Shown piece after piece: positions 1 to 6,203 of a DNA stretch of 6,203 nt. The notes beneath the pieces are model-generated. The model was given only the letters and a program-made list of their open reading frames with translations, was not told the DNA's origin and ran no database searches. Made by a program: the position numbers and the translations under genes. How positions within the stretch are numbered: the stretch's first letter is position 1; the number at the start of each line of letters is the position of its first letter. Source of the stretch: an uncultured Robiginitomaculum sp. (lineage in GTDB: Bacteria; Pseudomonadota; Alphaproteobacteria; Caulobacterales; Maricaulaceae); contig CALKXN010000350.1 of the NCBI GenBank assembly GCA_938003555.1, positions 1 to 6,203 on the forward strand, read 5' to 3'.

Positions 1-673
1 ACTCACCAGCCGCTGTGTCCCAACGATATGACCCTGTAGCAGAAAGTGCAGGTGACCATTCTTCGGCCATATCGGCATATGTACCCTCAGCGGAGATAAC
101 AAAAGAACTTTCCGCACGGTCAAAAGGCTTAAGTGTTCTCAAGTTAACAACACCAGCAATACCACCTTCAATCATATCTGCAGTTTGATTTTTAAACACA
201 TCAACACCGCCAACAAGCTCCGGAGGAACATCTTGGAACCCCAGACCATTGCCATTACCGGCAGAGAATGCATCGCGCCCGTTAAATTCTGAGCGGACAT
301 ATGTCAGGCCACGAACTACGACGCCGGAACCTTCAACATTAAAGTGATCTGGGTCATCACCGGCGGCGAAACGTGAAATCGAAATGCCTGGAACGCGCTG
401 AAGCGCTTCTAGAACAGATACGTCAGGGAGTGAGCCAATATCGTCGGCTGTAATAGAGTCAACGAATGTATCTGCGTCCCGTTTGATATCCTGTGCATTT
501 TGTAGTGACTGGCGGATACCAGTAGCAACAACTTCGTCTTCTTCAACTTCACTTGTTTGCGCAAATGACGGCATCGCCATGAGCAGTGCGCCAATGGCGA
601 GTGCTGAAACGCCATAACGGCGAGAGCGGCGTGCTGAAAAGGTAGGTGTGGTTACCTTGTCTTGTGTGTACAT
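1..673 (-). CDS. TonB-dependent outer-membrane receptor, N-terminal part (runs off left edge)
   Basis: This is the start of an outer-membrane active transporter that takes up a bound ligand using TonB/ExbBD energy. Only 224 codons are in the window; the rest of the plug and the beta-barrel lie beyond base 1. The translation begins MYTQDKVTTP, with a basic stretch (RRSRRY, residues 15-20), a hydrophobic core (about 21-34) and a probable signal peptidase site at PSFA|Q (38/39). A TonB-box-like DEVVATGIR follows at 46-54. The plug shows SLPDVSVLEALQRVPGISI, then VVVRGL, and the sequence GGIAGVVNLRT, which is characteristic of the Xanthomonas/Caulobacter TonB receptor group. ATG at 673-671 is preceded by AGGGGA five bases upstream. 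It is divergent from the halogenase operon and shares a 250-bp control region with it. The ligand cannot be deduced; relatives often take up carbohydrates. Confidence 0.95.
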   Translation of the reverse strand, partial: MYTQDKVTTPTFSARRSRRYGVSALAIGALLMAMPSFAQTSEVEEDEVVATGIRQSLQNAQDIKRDADTFVDSITADDIGSLPDVSVLEALQRVPGISISRFAAGDDPDHFNVEGSGVVVRGLTYVRSEFNGRDAFSAGNGNGLGFQDVPPELVGGVDVFKNQTADMIEGGIAGVVNLRTLKPFDRAESSFVISAEGTYADMAEEWSPALSATGSYRWDTAAGE

Positions 674-678
674 AAATA

Positions 679-684
679 TCCCCT
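679..684 (-). promoter_or_regulatory. Ribosome binding site of the TonB receptor
   Basis: AGGGGA on the minus strand, five bases before ATG at 673-671. It fixes the receptor start, which also gives a well-formed signal peptide. Confidence 0.8.
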
Positions 685-755
685 ACGGATGATGGTTTTT
701 TGTTTTTTGGTCAAGCCTCGCAAAACGAGACTCCCTTGAATGTAAACAATTCCAA

Positions 756-773
756 AATGACAGCGTTGTCAAT
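756..773. promoter_or_regulatory. LacI-family-type operator palindrome
   Basis: AATGACAGCGTTGTCAAT is an 18-bp near-perfect palindrome: TGACA and TGTCA arms are exact, the centre carries CG, and the outer bases match except for one pair. The central CG step and this arm sequence are typical of LacI-family operators; from memory it strongly resembles operators of the NagR type that control TonB receptors and catabolic genes in Proteobacteria. It lies about 83 bp from the receptor start codon and 150 bp from the first halogenase start, and it contains a TTGACA on the minus strand, so a bound repressor could block the receptor promoter. The regulator gene is not in the window. Confidence 0.65.
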
Positions 774-851
774 GACGCAGTCTTATCTAAAGAAAAAAAA
801 CAGCGATTGCGTTATTTTTGCAACAGTTTTGACAAGATTGGTTATGTTTGT

Positions 852-870
852 CGCAATTAAGAGCATTGCG
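852..870. repeat. Inverted repeat CGCAAT-N7-ATTGCG
   Basis: Two exact 6-base arms (852-857 and 865-870) separated by TAAGAGC, 53 bases before the first halogenase start. It could be a small hairpin in the operon leader or the operator of a second regulator. There is no T-run after it, so it is not a terminator. Arms this short can arise by chance. Confidence 0.35.
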
Positions 871-912
871 CGGAGCGCCAAAAATGCGTTTATTAATGTT
901 AAAGTTAAACCC

Positions 913-920
913 AGAGGAAA
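913..920 (+). promoter_or_regulatory. Ribosome binding site deciding a GTG start
   Basis: AGAGGAAA ends three bases before GTG at 924; the AGAGG core is six bases from it. An in-frame TAA at 906-908 rules out a longer protein, and no ATG occurs in frame until residue 27, which is after the FAD motif. GTG at 924 is therefore the only plausible start. Confidence 0.8.
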
Positions 921-923
921 TTT

Positions 924-2465
924 GTGACATACTCCCCCCAAATAGGCGCTGAAAACGCCGTACGCCGTGTTGTCATTGTTGGCGGAGGAACGGCAGGATG
1001 GATGTGCGCAGCGGCTATAGGCTCTGTGCTGTCTAAACTCGGCCTATCGATCACACTTGTTGAATCAGACGCGATCGGAACAGTTGGTGTCGGCGAGGCG
1101 ACCCTACCTCATATTCGGTTTTTTAATCAAAAGTTGGGTATAGATGAAAACGCCTTGATGGCGGCAACACAAGCGACATATAAACTTGGCATCGAATTTA
1201 AAAATTGGGGCAATATAGACGAGAGCTATATACATCCATTTGGTGACTTTGGAGTTCCCATCAACCGCGTGCCCTTTCATCACTATATTACCCGCGCAAT
1301 ACAATCCGGACAAAACATCGATCTGGACGAATACTCCCTGCCCGTTATGGCCGCACGGCGCGGTAAATTTACACTTCCTTCTATGGATATGTCTTCTGTC
1401 ATGTCGACATATGGCTATGCCTATCAATTCGACGCCACATTGTATGCTCGGTTTTTGCGTAAGTTTTCTGAGGACAAAGGCGTGATCCGCCAAGAGGGCA
1501 AGGTTACATCCGTCGCTCAAGACCCAGAAAGCGGCTTCATCACATCTGTCACCCTGGAGTCCGGCACACAAATTGACGGCGATATATTTGTTGACTGTAC
1601 CGGGTTTCGTGGCCTGTTGATTGAGCAAACCTTAAATGTCGACTTCGACGACTGGAGTGAGTATCTGCCATGTAACCGCGCCGTGACAGTCGGGAGCGAG
1701 CCTATTGGCCCCGCCGGACCTTACACGCGTGCAACAGCCAAATCTGCCGGGTGGCAATGGCGCATTCCGCTGCAACATCGCATCGGCAATGGCTATGTCT
1801 ATGCCAGCGATTACATTAGCGATGACGAAGCCGCAGCGTCCCTGTTGGAAGATGTTGATGGCCCGCTTCGTGGAGAGCCGCGCCATTTACGCTTTAAATC
1901 CGGCGCGCGCAAAGCCAGCTGGAATAAGAACTGTGTCGCCATTGGCCTATCAGGGGGCTTCCTGGAGCCTCTGGAAAGCACAGGAATCTACCTCATCCAA
2001 GAAGCGATCACGAATTTTATAGAGCTCTTTCCGAGCCGCGACTGCCCTGACCCGGAACGCGACGAGTATAACCGCATAATGGATTTGTCCTTTGAGCGTG
2101 TGCGCGACTTCTTAATTCTGCACTATGTCGCGACGCAACGCACTGACAGCGCGTTTTGGAGATATTGCAAGGACATGTCGATCCCGGACAGCCTGCAACA
2201 TAAAATGGATTTGTTTAAAAGCTCCGGCAGAGTCGTATCCTATGAGCTAGGTGCATTTAAATTTCCTAGCTGGCTAGCTGTATATTACGGTCAAGGCATA
2301 GTACCGAGAAATATTGATCCTGTCAGCGCTCACATGCCCGAAACCGCACTTCCCGGCGAGCTGTCGCGGCTGAAGAACATGATTAGTGGCGCAGTCAATA
2401 AAATGCCAAACCATACGGATTACATCGCAGAGAACTGCGCGGCTGATCCATCCGAGGTCATGTAA
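924..2465 (+). CDS. Flavin-dependent halogenase (PF04820, tryptophan halogenase family), paralogue 1
   Basis: Members of this family use FADH2 from a separate reductase, O2 and a halide to make HOCl or HOBr, which a lysine guides to an aromatic substrate. All the hallmarks are visible in this 513-aa protein: the FAD motif GGGTAG at 20-25 after a hydrophobic strand, GVGEAT at 55-60, the catalytic Lys at 87 (TYKLGIEF; equivalent to PrnA K79), DCTGF at 224-228, WQWRIP at 277-282, and FLEPLESTG at 346-354, with Glu351 matching PrnA E346 and T353/G354 the halide site. The C-terminal half has RDEYN (379-383) and RDFLILH (394-400). There is no signal peptide, so it is cytoplasmic. It is close in type to the indole-brominating BrvH-like group rather than to antibiotic-cluster halogenases, which is my inference from its context. 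The substrate is unknown. It starts with GTG and heads the operon. Confidence 0.93.
   Translation: MTYSPQIGAENAVRRVVIVGGGTAGWMCAAAIGSVLSKLGLSITLVESDAIGTVGVGEATLPHIRFFNQKLGIDENALMAATQATYKLGIEFKNWGNIDESYIHPFGDFGVPINRVPFHHYITRAIQSGQNIDLDEYSLPVMAARRGKFTLPSMDMSSVMSTYGYAYQFDATLYARFLRKFSEDKGVIRQEGKVTSVAQDPESGFITSVTLESGTQIDGDIFVDCTGFRGLLIEQTLNVDFDDWSEYLPCNRAVTVGSEPIGPAGPYTRATAKSAGWQWRIPLQHRIGNGYVYASDYISDDEAAASLLEDVDGPLRGEPRHLRFKSGARKASWNKNCVAIGLSGGFLEPLESTGIYLIQEAITNFIELFPSRDCPDPERDEYNRIMDLSFERVRDFLILHYVATQRTDSAFWRYCKDMSIPDSLQHKMDLFKSSGRVVSYELGAFKFPSWLAVYYGQGIVPRNIDPVSAHMPETALPGELSRLKNMISGAVNKMPNHTDYIAENCAADPSEVM
2454..2457 (+). promoter_or_regulatory. Ribosome binding site deciding the start of paralogue 2
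   Basis: GAGG, nine bases before ATG at 2467, lies inside the last codons of the upstream gene. It favours the start at 2467 over an in-frame ATG at 2386, which would add 27 residues that overlap gene 1 and have no counterpart in the paralogues. Confidence 0.6.
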
Positions 2466-2466
2466 T

Positions 2467-3867
2467 ATGAGCGCCGCGCAACAACATATCATCGTCGCCG
2501 CCGGCGATCTGTCCGGTTATATGGCGGGAGCCTATTTGGCGCGTATGCTTCCGGCGGGTTTCAAGATTACCCTCATACGCTTGGGCAAACTGCAGGCAGC
2601 AGAGCTCTATGGAACTGCACATCCTGACATTCGGCGATTTAATAAAATTCTCCAGATCAATGAAGTTGATTTTATTACTTCGTGTAATGCCGTCTTCCGT
2701 TTAGGACTGACTGTATGCGGCTTTGGCCACGCCCCTTATGCGCGTACATTCTCGCAATATGGCCTGCCCATTGACGGCAACGGGTTTTATGAATCCTTGT
2801 TGGCAAATGGCCGTAGCCCGCACCCTGCAGACTTGGCAGCTTACAACCTTCCAGCCGCCATGATCGCGCAGGGCAAATTTGCGCCCCCAGCCGATAGCTC
2901 TAAACCGATTTTATCTGACTTTGATTATGGCTATTGTTTTGACCCTGCGGGCTACGCCGACATGCTTTGTAAGCGCGCGGCCAAATTTGGCGCTAATGTT
3001 ATCACGAGCGAGGACGTAGATATAGATGCTATGGCCGGGCGCGTCACCTTGTCGAAGGGTCAAACCCTTAAGGCAGATTTGATTGTTGATGCAGGTGCGC
3101 GGCAAATTCACCCCGATTGGCAAAGCTGGACAGAGACAATGCCGCATACCGCTTATGCGGTTCACCGCCCGCAAACCGATATCCATGCAAAGCGTCTCGC
3201 GCCCACTCTTAAGGCTAGCGCCAGTGCTCTATCACTCAGTTATGATCTGCAGCATAGTTCAGTCGAGATTAAATTTGACCCTAGCGGCGACAATGAGTTT
3301 CAAACGGGTCGCTGCCGCGTGCCCTGGACTGGAAATGTGTTACGCTTAGGCCAAAGCGCCATGACGATTTTGCCCCTTGAAGCGAATCTGACGCAAATTG
3401 CACAGATTGATATTGAGCGTCTAATTGAGCTCTTCCCGCCGGATTTAGGAGCGCCGATTGAGCGCGAGGAATATAACCGTCGCACCTCAGATTTTTATGA
3501 CCGCATGCGTGATTTTGTGTTGCTACATTTAAAGACGGCCAAGACGGGTGGCGCAATGTGGGATAAAGCGCGAAACTTGAAGCTACCGAAAGAGGCGGGG
3601 TATAAATTGTCATTATTTAGCGCACGGGGGCGCATCGCCGTTTTGGACGAAGAAACCACACTTAAAGATAGCTGGCACGCCATGTTACTCGGGCACAACA
3701 TCGTCCCGGAGCGCGCAGGCGCGATGGCGATGAATGTCACCCCGGCGCAACTTGAATCCAACCTTACCCGCTTATCCAAATTCATTTCACGCGCTGTTGA
3801 CGCTATGCCAAGCCATGACGACTTTATAGCGCGGCACTGCCCGGCATCAAAAAGGACACATGAATAA
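2467..3867 (+). CDS. Degenerate halogenase-family protein, probable pseudoenzyme (paralogue 2)
   Basis: This 466-aa protein aligns with its neighbours along its length but lacks nearly every catalytic feature. The FAD motif GGGTAG has become AGDLSG (12-17), losing two of the three glycines. GVGEAT is replaced by ELYGTA (46-51). The catalytic Lys is Arg78 (VFRLGL). DCTGF is replaced by DAGAR (208-212), and WQWRIP by LSLSYD (255-260). Only the Glu of PLEST survives (PLEAN, Glu305), without the halide-binding Thr-Gly. The helical C-terminal half is much better kept: REEYN (333-337), RDFVLLH (348-354), and the ending MPSHDDFIARHCPA. The frame is open throughout, so it is not a decaying pseudogene. 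The start at 2467 follows the gene 1 stop by one base. I infer a non-catalytic role, such as a partner or regulator of the active paralogues, or a changed activity. Family membership is sure; function is not. Confidence 0.85.
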   Translation: MSAAQQHIIVAAGDLSGYMAGAYLARMLPAGFKITLIRLGKLQAAELYGTAHPDIRRFNKILQINEVDFITSCNAVFRLGLTVCGFGHAPYARTFSQYGLPIDGNGFYESLLANGRSPHPADLAAYNLPAAMIAQGKFAPPADSSKPILSDFDYGYCFDPAGYADMLCKRAAKFGANVITSEDVDIDAMAGRVTLSKGQTLKADLIVDAGARQIHPDWQSWTETMPHTAYAVHRPQTDIHAKRLAPTLKASASALSLSYDLQHSSVEIKFDPSGDNEFQTGRCRVPWTGNVLRLGQSAMTILPLEANLTQIAQIDIERLIELFPPDLGAPIEREEYNRRTSDFYDRMRDFVLLHLKTAKTGGAMWDKARNLKLPKEAGYKLSLFSARGRIAVLDEETTLKDSWHAMLLGHNIVPERAGAMAMNVTPAQLESNLTRLSKFISRAVDAMPSHDDFIARHCPASKRTHE

Positions 3868-5373
3868 ATGCAAGACAATGCCATAAAAAACATCGTCATT
3901 GTCGGCGGCGGCACAGCCGGATGGATGTGCGCCGCAGCGATGTCACGTATGCTTGGCAGGGCCGTTCGCATTACATTGGTCGAGTCAGAACAGATCGGCA
4001 CAGTCGGCGTCGGCGAAGCGACTATTCCAAACATCGCGCAATTTAATCAAATGCTCGGTATTGACGAAGCCGAATTTATGGCGGCGACACACGGCACATT
4101 TAAATTAGGTATAGAATTTGTAGATTGGGGACAGCTGGGCGAGAGTTATTTGCACCCTTTTGGAAACCACGGCGTCGATATGGATGGGGTCTCTTTCCAT
4201 CACTATTGGTCCCGGCTACGCGCGTGCGGTGATCCGACCTCGATTGAAGAATACTCACTGTCTGCCGTGGCGGCGCGCGCGGATAAATTCACCCACCCTA
4301 AAGCCGATCCGCGCTCAATCCTGAGCCATATGTCCTATGCCTATCAATTTGACGCGACGGCCTATGCTGCTTACTTGCGGAAATATTCAGAAGCACGCGG
4401 CGTCACGCGTATTGAAGGCTTAGTTCAGCACGTCAGTCAAGATTCCGAGTCTGGCTTTGTCACATCCGTAAGCCTGCAAGATAAGCAGGACATTCAGGGC
4501 GACCTATTTTTTGATTGCACAGGTTTTCGCGCGCTGTTGATTGGAAAAACACTCGGCGTTGATTATCAGGATTGGAGCCATTGGCTACCATGCGATAGCG
4601 CGCAGGCGATCGCGTGTGATTTAAACGGCCCGGTCATTCCTTACACCAGGGCCACAGCGCGCAGCGCCGGATGGCAGTGGCGTATTCCAACGCAGCACCG
4701 CACCGGGAATGGCCATGTCTACAGCAGCGCCTATATGAGTGATGATGAAGCGTCCCAAATCCTGATGGACAATCTGGACGGCAGCCCCCATATGGAGGCT
4801 CCGAAACAACTTCGGTTTAAGACCGGGAAACGTGAAAAATTATGGGATAAAAATGTCGTCTCATTAGGCTTGTCCGGTGGATTTTTAGAGCCGCTTGAAA
4901 GCACATCGATATATCTTATTCAGGCTGGAATATCGCGCTTCATGGCGCTATTTCCGGACAAAAATATGCCCGCCATTGAACGCGATGAATATAACACATT
5001 ATTAGGCAAAGAATTTGATCAAGTCCGCGACTTTCTGATCCTGCATTATATCGCAACGCAACGCGACGACAGCCCGTTTTGGACCTATGTGCGTACAATG
5101 GATATTCCGGATAGCCTAACACGTAAAATAAATCTGTTTAAATCAGGCGGGCGTTTCTTTCGCTATGAGGGAGAGCTATTCACAGATACGAGCTGGATTG
5201 CGGTTTTGCTCGGCCAAAATATAATCCCCCAACGATACGACCCCATTGTCGATACATTGGACATGGCCCGCGTCAAAGACAGCCTCGGCTCTATGCATAA
5301 CGCTATGAAGCGTGCCGTTCAAAACATGCCAAGCCATGATCAATACATTGCCAAATTTTGCCCCTCCCGCTGA
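3868..5373 (+). CDS. Flavin-dependent halogenase (PF04820), paralogue 3, with altered halide site
   Basis: This 501-aa protein is very close to paralogue 1. It shows GGGTAG at 13-18, GVGEAT at 47-52, the catalytic Lys79 (TFKLGIEF, the same number as in PrnA), DCTGF at 216-220, WQWRIP at 269-274, and FLEPLESTS at 339-347 with catalytic Glu344. The last residue of that motif is Ser347 (codon TCG at 4906-4908) where PrnA and paralogue 1 have Gly; the backbone of that Gly contacts chloride in PrnA, so halide preference or activity may differ. The C-terminal half has RDEYN (372-376), RDFLILH (387-393) and the shared ending MPSHDQYIAKFCPS. ATG follows the TAA of gene 2 directly, with AAAGGA 11 bases upstream, so translation is likely coupled. 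It is cytoplasmic and depends on an external flavin reductase, by family knowledge. The substrate is unknown. Confidence 0.92.
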   Translation: MQDNAIKNIVIVGGGTAGWMCAAAMSRMLGRAVRITLVESEQIGTVGVGEATIPNIAQFNQMLGIDEAEFMAATHGTFKLGIEFVDWGQLGESYLHPFGNHGVDMDGVSFHHYWSRLRACGDPTSIEEYSLSAVAARADKFTHPKADPRSILSHMSYAYQFDATAYAAYLRKYSEARGVTRIEGLVQHVSQDSESGFVTSVSLQDKQDIQGDLFFDCTGFRALLIGKTLGVDYQDWSHWLPCDSAQAIACDLNGPVIPYTRATARSAGWQWRIPTQHRTGNGHVYSSAYMSDDEASQILMDNLDGSPHMEAPKQLRFKTGKREKLWDKNVVSLGLSGGFLEPLESTSIYLIQAGISRFMALFPDKNMPAIERDEYNTLLGKEFDQVRDFLILHYIATQRDDSPFWTYVRTMDIPDSLTRKINLFKSGGRFFRYEGELFTDTSWIAVLLGQNIIPQRYDPIVDTLDMARVKDSLGSMHNAMKRAVQNMPSHDQYIAKFCPSR

Positions 5374-5383
5374 AAGCTTAATT

Positions 5384-6203
5384 ATGACCGATCTATCCAT
5401 CAAAAAAATTGTAATTATTGGCGGCGGCACGGCCGGATGGATGAGCGCCGCAGCATTATCTAGCATTGTCGGCAAAACAACCGAAGTGCATCTTGTTGAG
5501 AGTGAGGCGATAGGAACAGTTGGCGTTGGCGAAGCCACTATTCCGCAAATCCAGTTATTTAATAAGCTTTTAGGCTTTGATGAAAACGAGTTTATAAAAA
5601 CGACACAAGCCACATTCAAGCTTGGAATTGAATTTGTAAATTGGGGAAAACTCGGAGATCGATACATACATCCCTTTGGAAAATTCGGCGTGGACATGGA
5701 TGGTATCCGATTCCATCATCATTGGCTTCGCTCCCGTGCATTGGGAAATACAACCCCTGTCGGGGACTATTGTTTGCAGGCCAAAGCGGCTTATGCCAAC
5801 AAATTTCAACGCCCCGAAAACATCCCCGGCTCCCCCATTAGTAGCATACATTATGCCTTCCAATTTGACGCCGGATTATACGCTAAATTTATGCGCGGCC
5901 ATGCAGAAAATAATGGCTGCAAGCGCACTGAAGGACGCATCGTCAAAGCCAAACAAGACGCGCAAAGCGGTCATGTGACCTCAGTTGTTTTAGAAGATGG
6001 CCACGAAATCGACGGAGACTTTTTTATAGATTGTTCAGGCTTCCTTGGGTTGCTTATTTCAAAAACGCTAAACAATGGATATGTCGATTGGAGTAAATGG
6101 TTGCCGTGCGACCGTGCGGTTGCTGTACCGTGTGAGAAGGTCAATGACGCTCTGCCATATACGCGAGCAACCGCCAAAGAGGCGGGATGGCAATGGCGTA
6201 TTC
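5384..6203 (+). CDS. Flavin-dependent halogenase (PF04820), paralogue 4, 5' part (runs off right edge)
   Basis: The first 273 codons are present, all open, and the window ends inside the WxWxIP motif (WQWRI at 269-273). It starts MTDLSIKKIVIIGGGTAG, with the FAD motif GGGTAG at 13-18, GVGEAT at 47-52, the catalytic Lys79 (TFKLGIEF) and DCSGF in place of DCTGF. Key positions coincide with paralogue 3 without a gap, so the two are recent relatives. Differences cluster around residues 120-160, after FHHHW (FHHYW in paralogue 3), where the sequence reads YCLQAKAAYANKFQRP. This may alter the substrate pocket. The catalytic Glu and halide site lie outside the window. ATG is 10 bases after the gene 3 stop. 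The only Shine-Dalgarno candidate is a weak GAAAG at 5372-5376, so translation may depend on coupling to gene 3. Confidence 0.92.
   Translation, partial: MTDLSIKKIVIIGGGTAGWMSAAALSSIVGKTTEVHLVESEAIGTVGVGEATIPQIQLFNKLLGFDENEFIKTTQATFKLGIEFVNWGKLGDRYIHPFGKFGVDMDGIRFHHHWLRSRALGNTTPVGDYCLQAKAAYANKFQRPENIPGSPISSIHYAFQFDAGLYAKFMRGHAENNGCKRTEGRIVKAKQDAQSGHVTSVVLEDGHEIDGDFFIDCSGFLGLLISKTLNNGYVDWSKWLPCDRAVAVPCEKVNDALPYTRATAKEAGWQWRI

Larger units (their letters stand above)
674..923. promoter_or_regulatory. Divergent intergenic control region
   Basis: This 250-bp gap separates the receptor (minus) from the halogenase operon (plus) and must carry both promoters. It is richer in A/T than the flanking genes. 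It contains the LacI-type operator at 756-773, an inverted repeat at 852-870 and a T-rich mirror repeat at 694-710. A TTGACA at 829-834 could be a plus-strand -35 box, but no good -10 box lies at the usual distance; TATTAA at 891-896 is an alternative -10 without a convincing -35. On the minus strand, TTGACA (772-767) lies inside the operator. None of these promoter assignments is firm. I see no convincing small gene here. Confidence 0.75.
924..6203 (+). other. Tandem array of at least four halogenase-family paralogues, probable operon
   Basis: Four head-to-tail homologous genes with spacings of 1, 0 and 10 bases and no terminator-like hairpin between them. The three complete members end in a shared C-terminal pattern, MPxHxxYIAxxC or a close variant (NHTDYIAENC, SHDDFIARHC, SHDQYIAKFC). 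The pattern points to serial duplication followed by divergence, with paralogues 1, 3 and 4 close to each other and paralogue 2 far removed. The array continues past the right edge. Confidence 0.85.

Noticed and set aside
601..630. A possible twin-arginine (Tat) signal in the receptor, from SRRYGVS
   Set aside because: The receptor class is exported by Sec, the motif lacks the usual Phe-Leu-Lys, and the rest is a normal Sec-type signal.
717..729. CTCG-CAAAA-CGAG small hairpin
   Set aside because: Four-base arms are too short to support a function and would be expected by chance.
700..927. A 75-codon plus-strand open frame in the intergenic region
   Set aside because: It starts at a TTG inside the T-rich repeat, has no ribosome site, runs through the operator and inverted repeat, and its product has no recognisable features.
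1104..1628. A 174-codon minus-strand open frame inside paralogue 1, and similar antisense frames at 3495-4034 and 5176-5697
   Set aside because: They lie opposite well-supported halogenase codons and their products resemble nothing. Similar antisense frames recur over homologous regions, for example 3495-4034 and 5176-5697, because the coding strands are alike.
2386..2466. A 27-residue N-terminal extension of paralogue 2
   Set aside because: It overlaps the end of paralogue 1 and has no match in the other paralogues, and ATG at 2467 has a GAGG site at a usable distance.
924..6203. Mobile elements, CRISPR arrays, tRNA or rRNA genes
   Set aside because: The span is filled by four coding genes; I saw no terminal repeats, transposase-like protein, spaced repeats or structured RNA signature.

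Overview
The window looks like a piece of a proteobacterial genome, most likely an alphaproteobacterium of the Caulobacterales/Hyphomonadaceae kind, although a marine gammaproteobacterium such as an Alteromonadales member is not excluded. The reasons are the pairing of a TonB-dependent outer-membrane receptor of the Xanthomonas/Caulobacter type with PF04820 'tryptophan halogenase' genes, a LacI-type operator between them, and base composition near one half GC. This taxonomic call is an inference from gene content; no rRNA or other marker is present.

Layout. The left edge (1-673, minus strand) holds the first 224 codons of a TonB-dependent receptor: signal peptide, TonB box and most of the plug domain. 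Bases 674-923 are a divergent intergenic region with a near-perfect 18-bp LacI-type operator (756-773), a second inverted repeat (852-870) and A/T-rich leader sequence. From 924 to the right edge run four tandem, head-to-tail, tightly packed plus-strand genes, all members of the flavin-dependent halogenase family: 924-2465 (513 aa), 2467-3867 (466 aa), 3868-5373 (501 aa) and 5384 to beyond 6203 (first 273 aa). Spacings are 1, 0 and 10 bases, so this is almost certainly one operon.

How the genes may work together. Genes 1 and 3 keep the full halogenase signature: the GxGxxG FAD motif, the catalytic Lys, WxWxIP and the catalytic Glu of the PLEST motif. Gene 4 keeps all of these as far as it is visible. 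Gene 2 keeps the family's overall length, C-terminal half and ending, but has lost the FAD motif, GVGEAT, the catalytic Lys, WxWxIP and the halide site; it reads as a pseudoenzyme kept intact between active paralogues. Gene 3 has a single change (Gly to Ser) at the halide-binding position. The divergent receptor and shared operator suggest that import of an unknown substrate and its halogenation or oxidation are co-regulated. No flavin reductase, tryptophan gene or known natural-product synthase lies in the window, so the substrate cannot be named.
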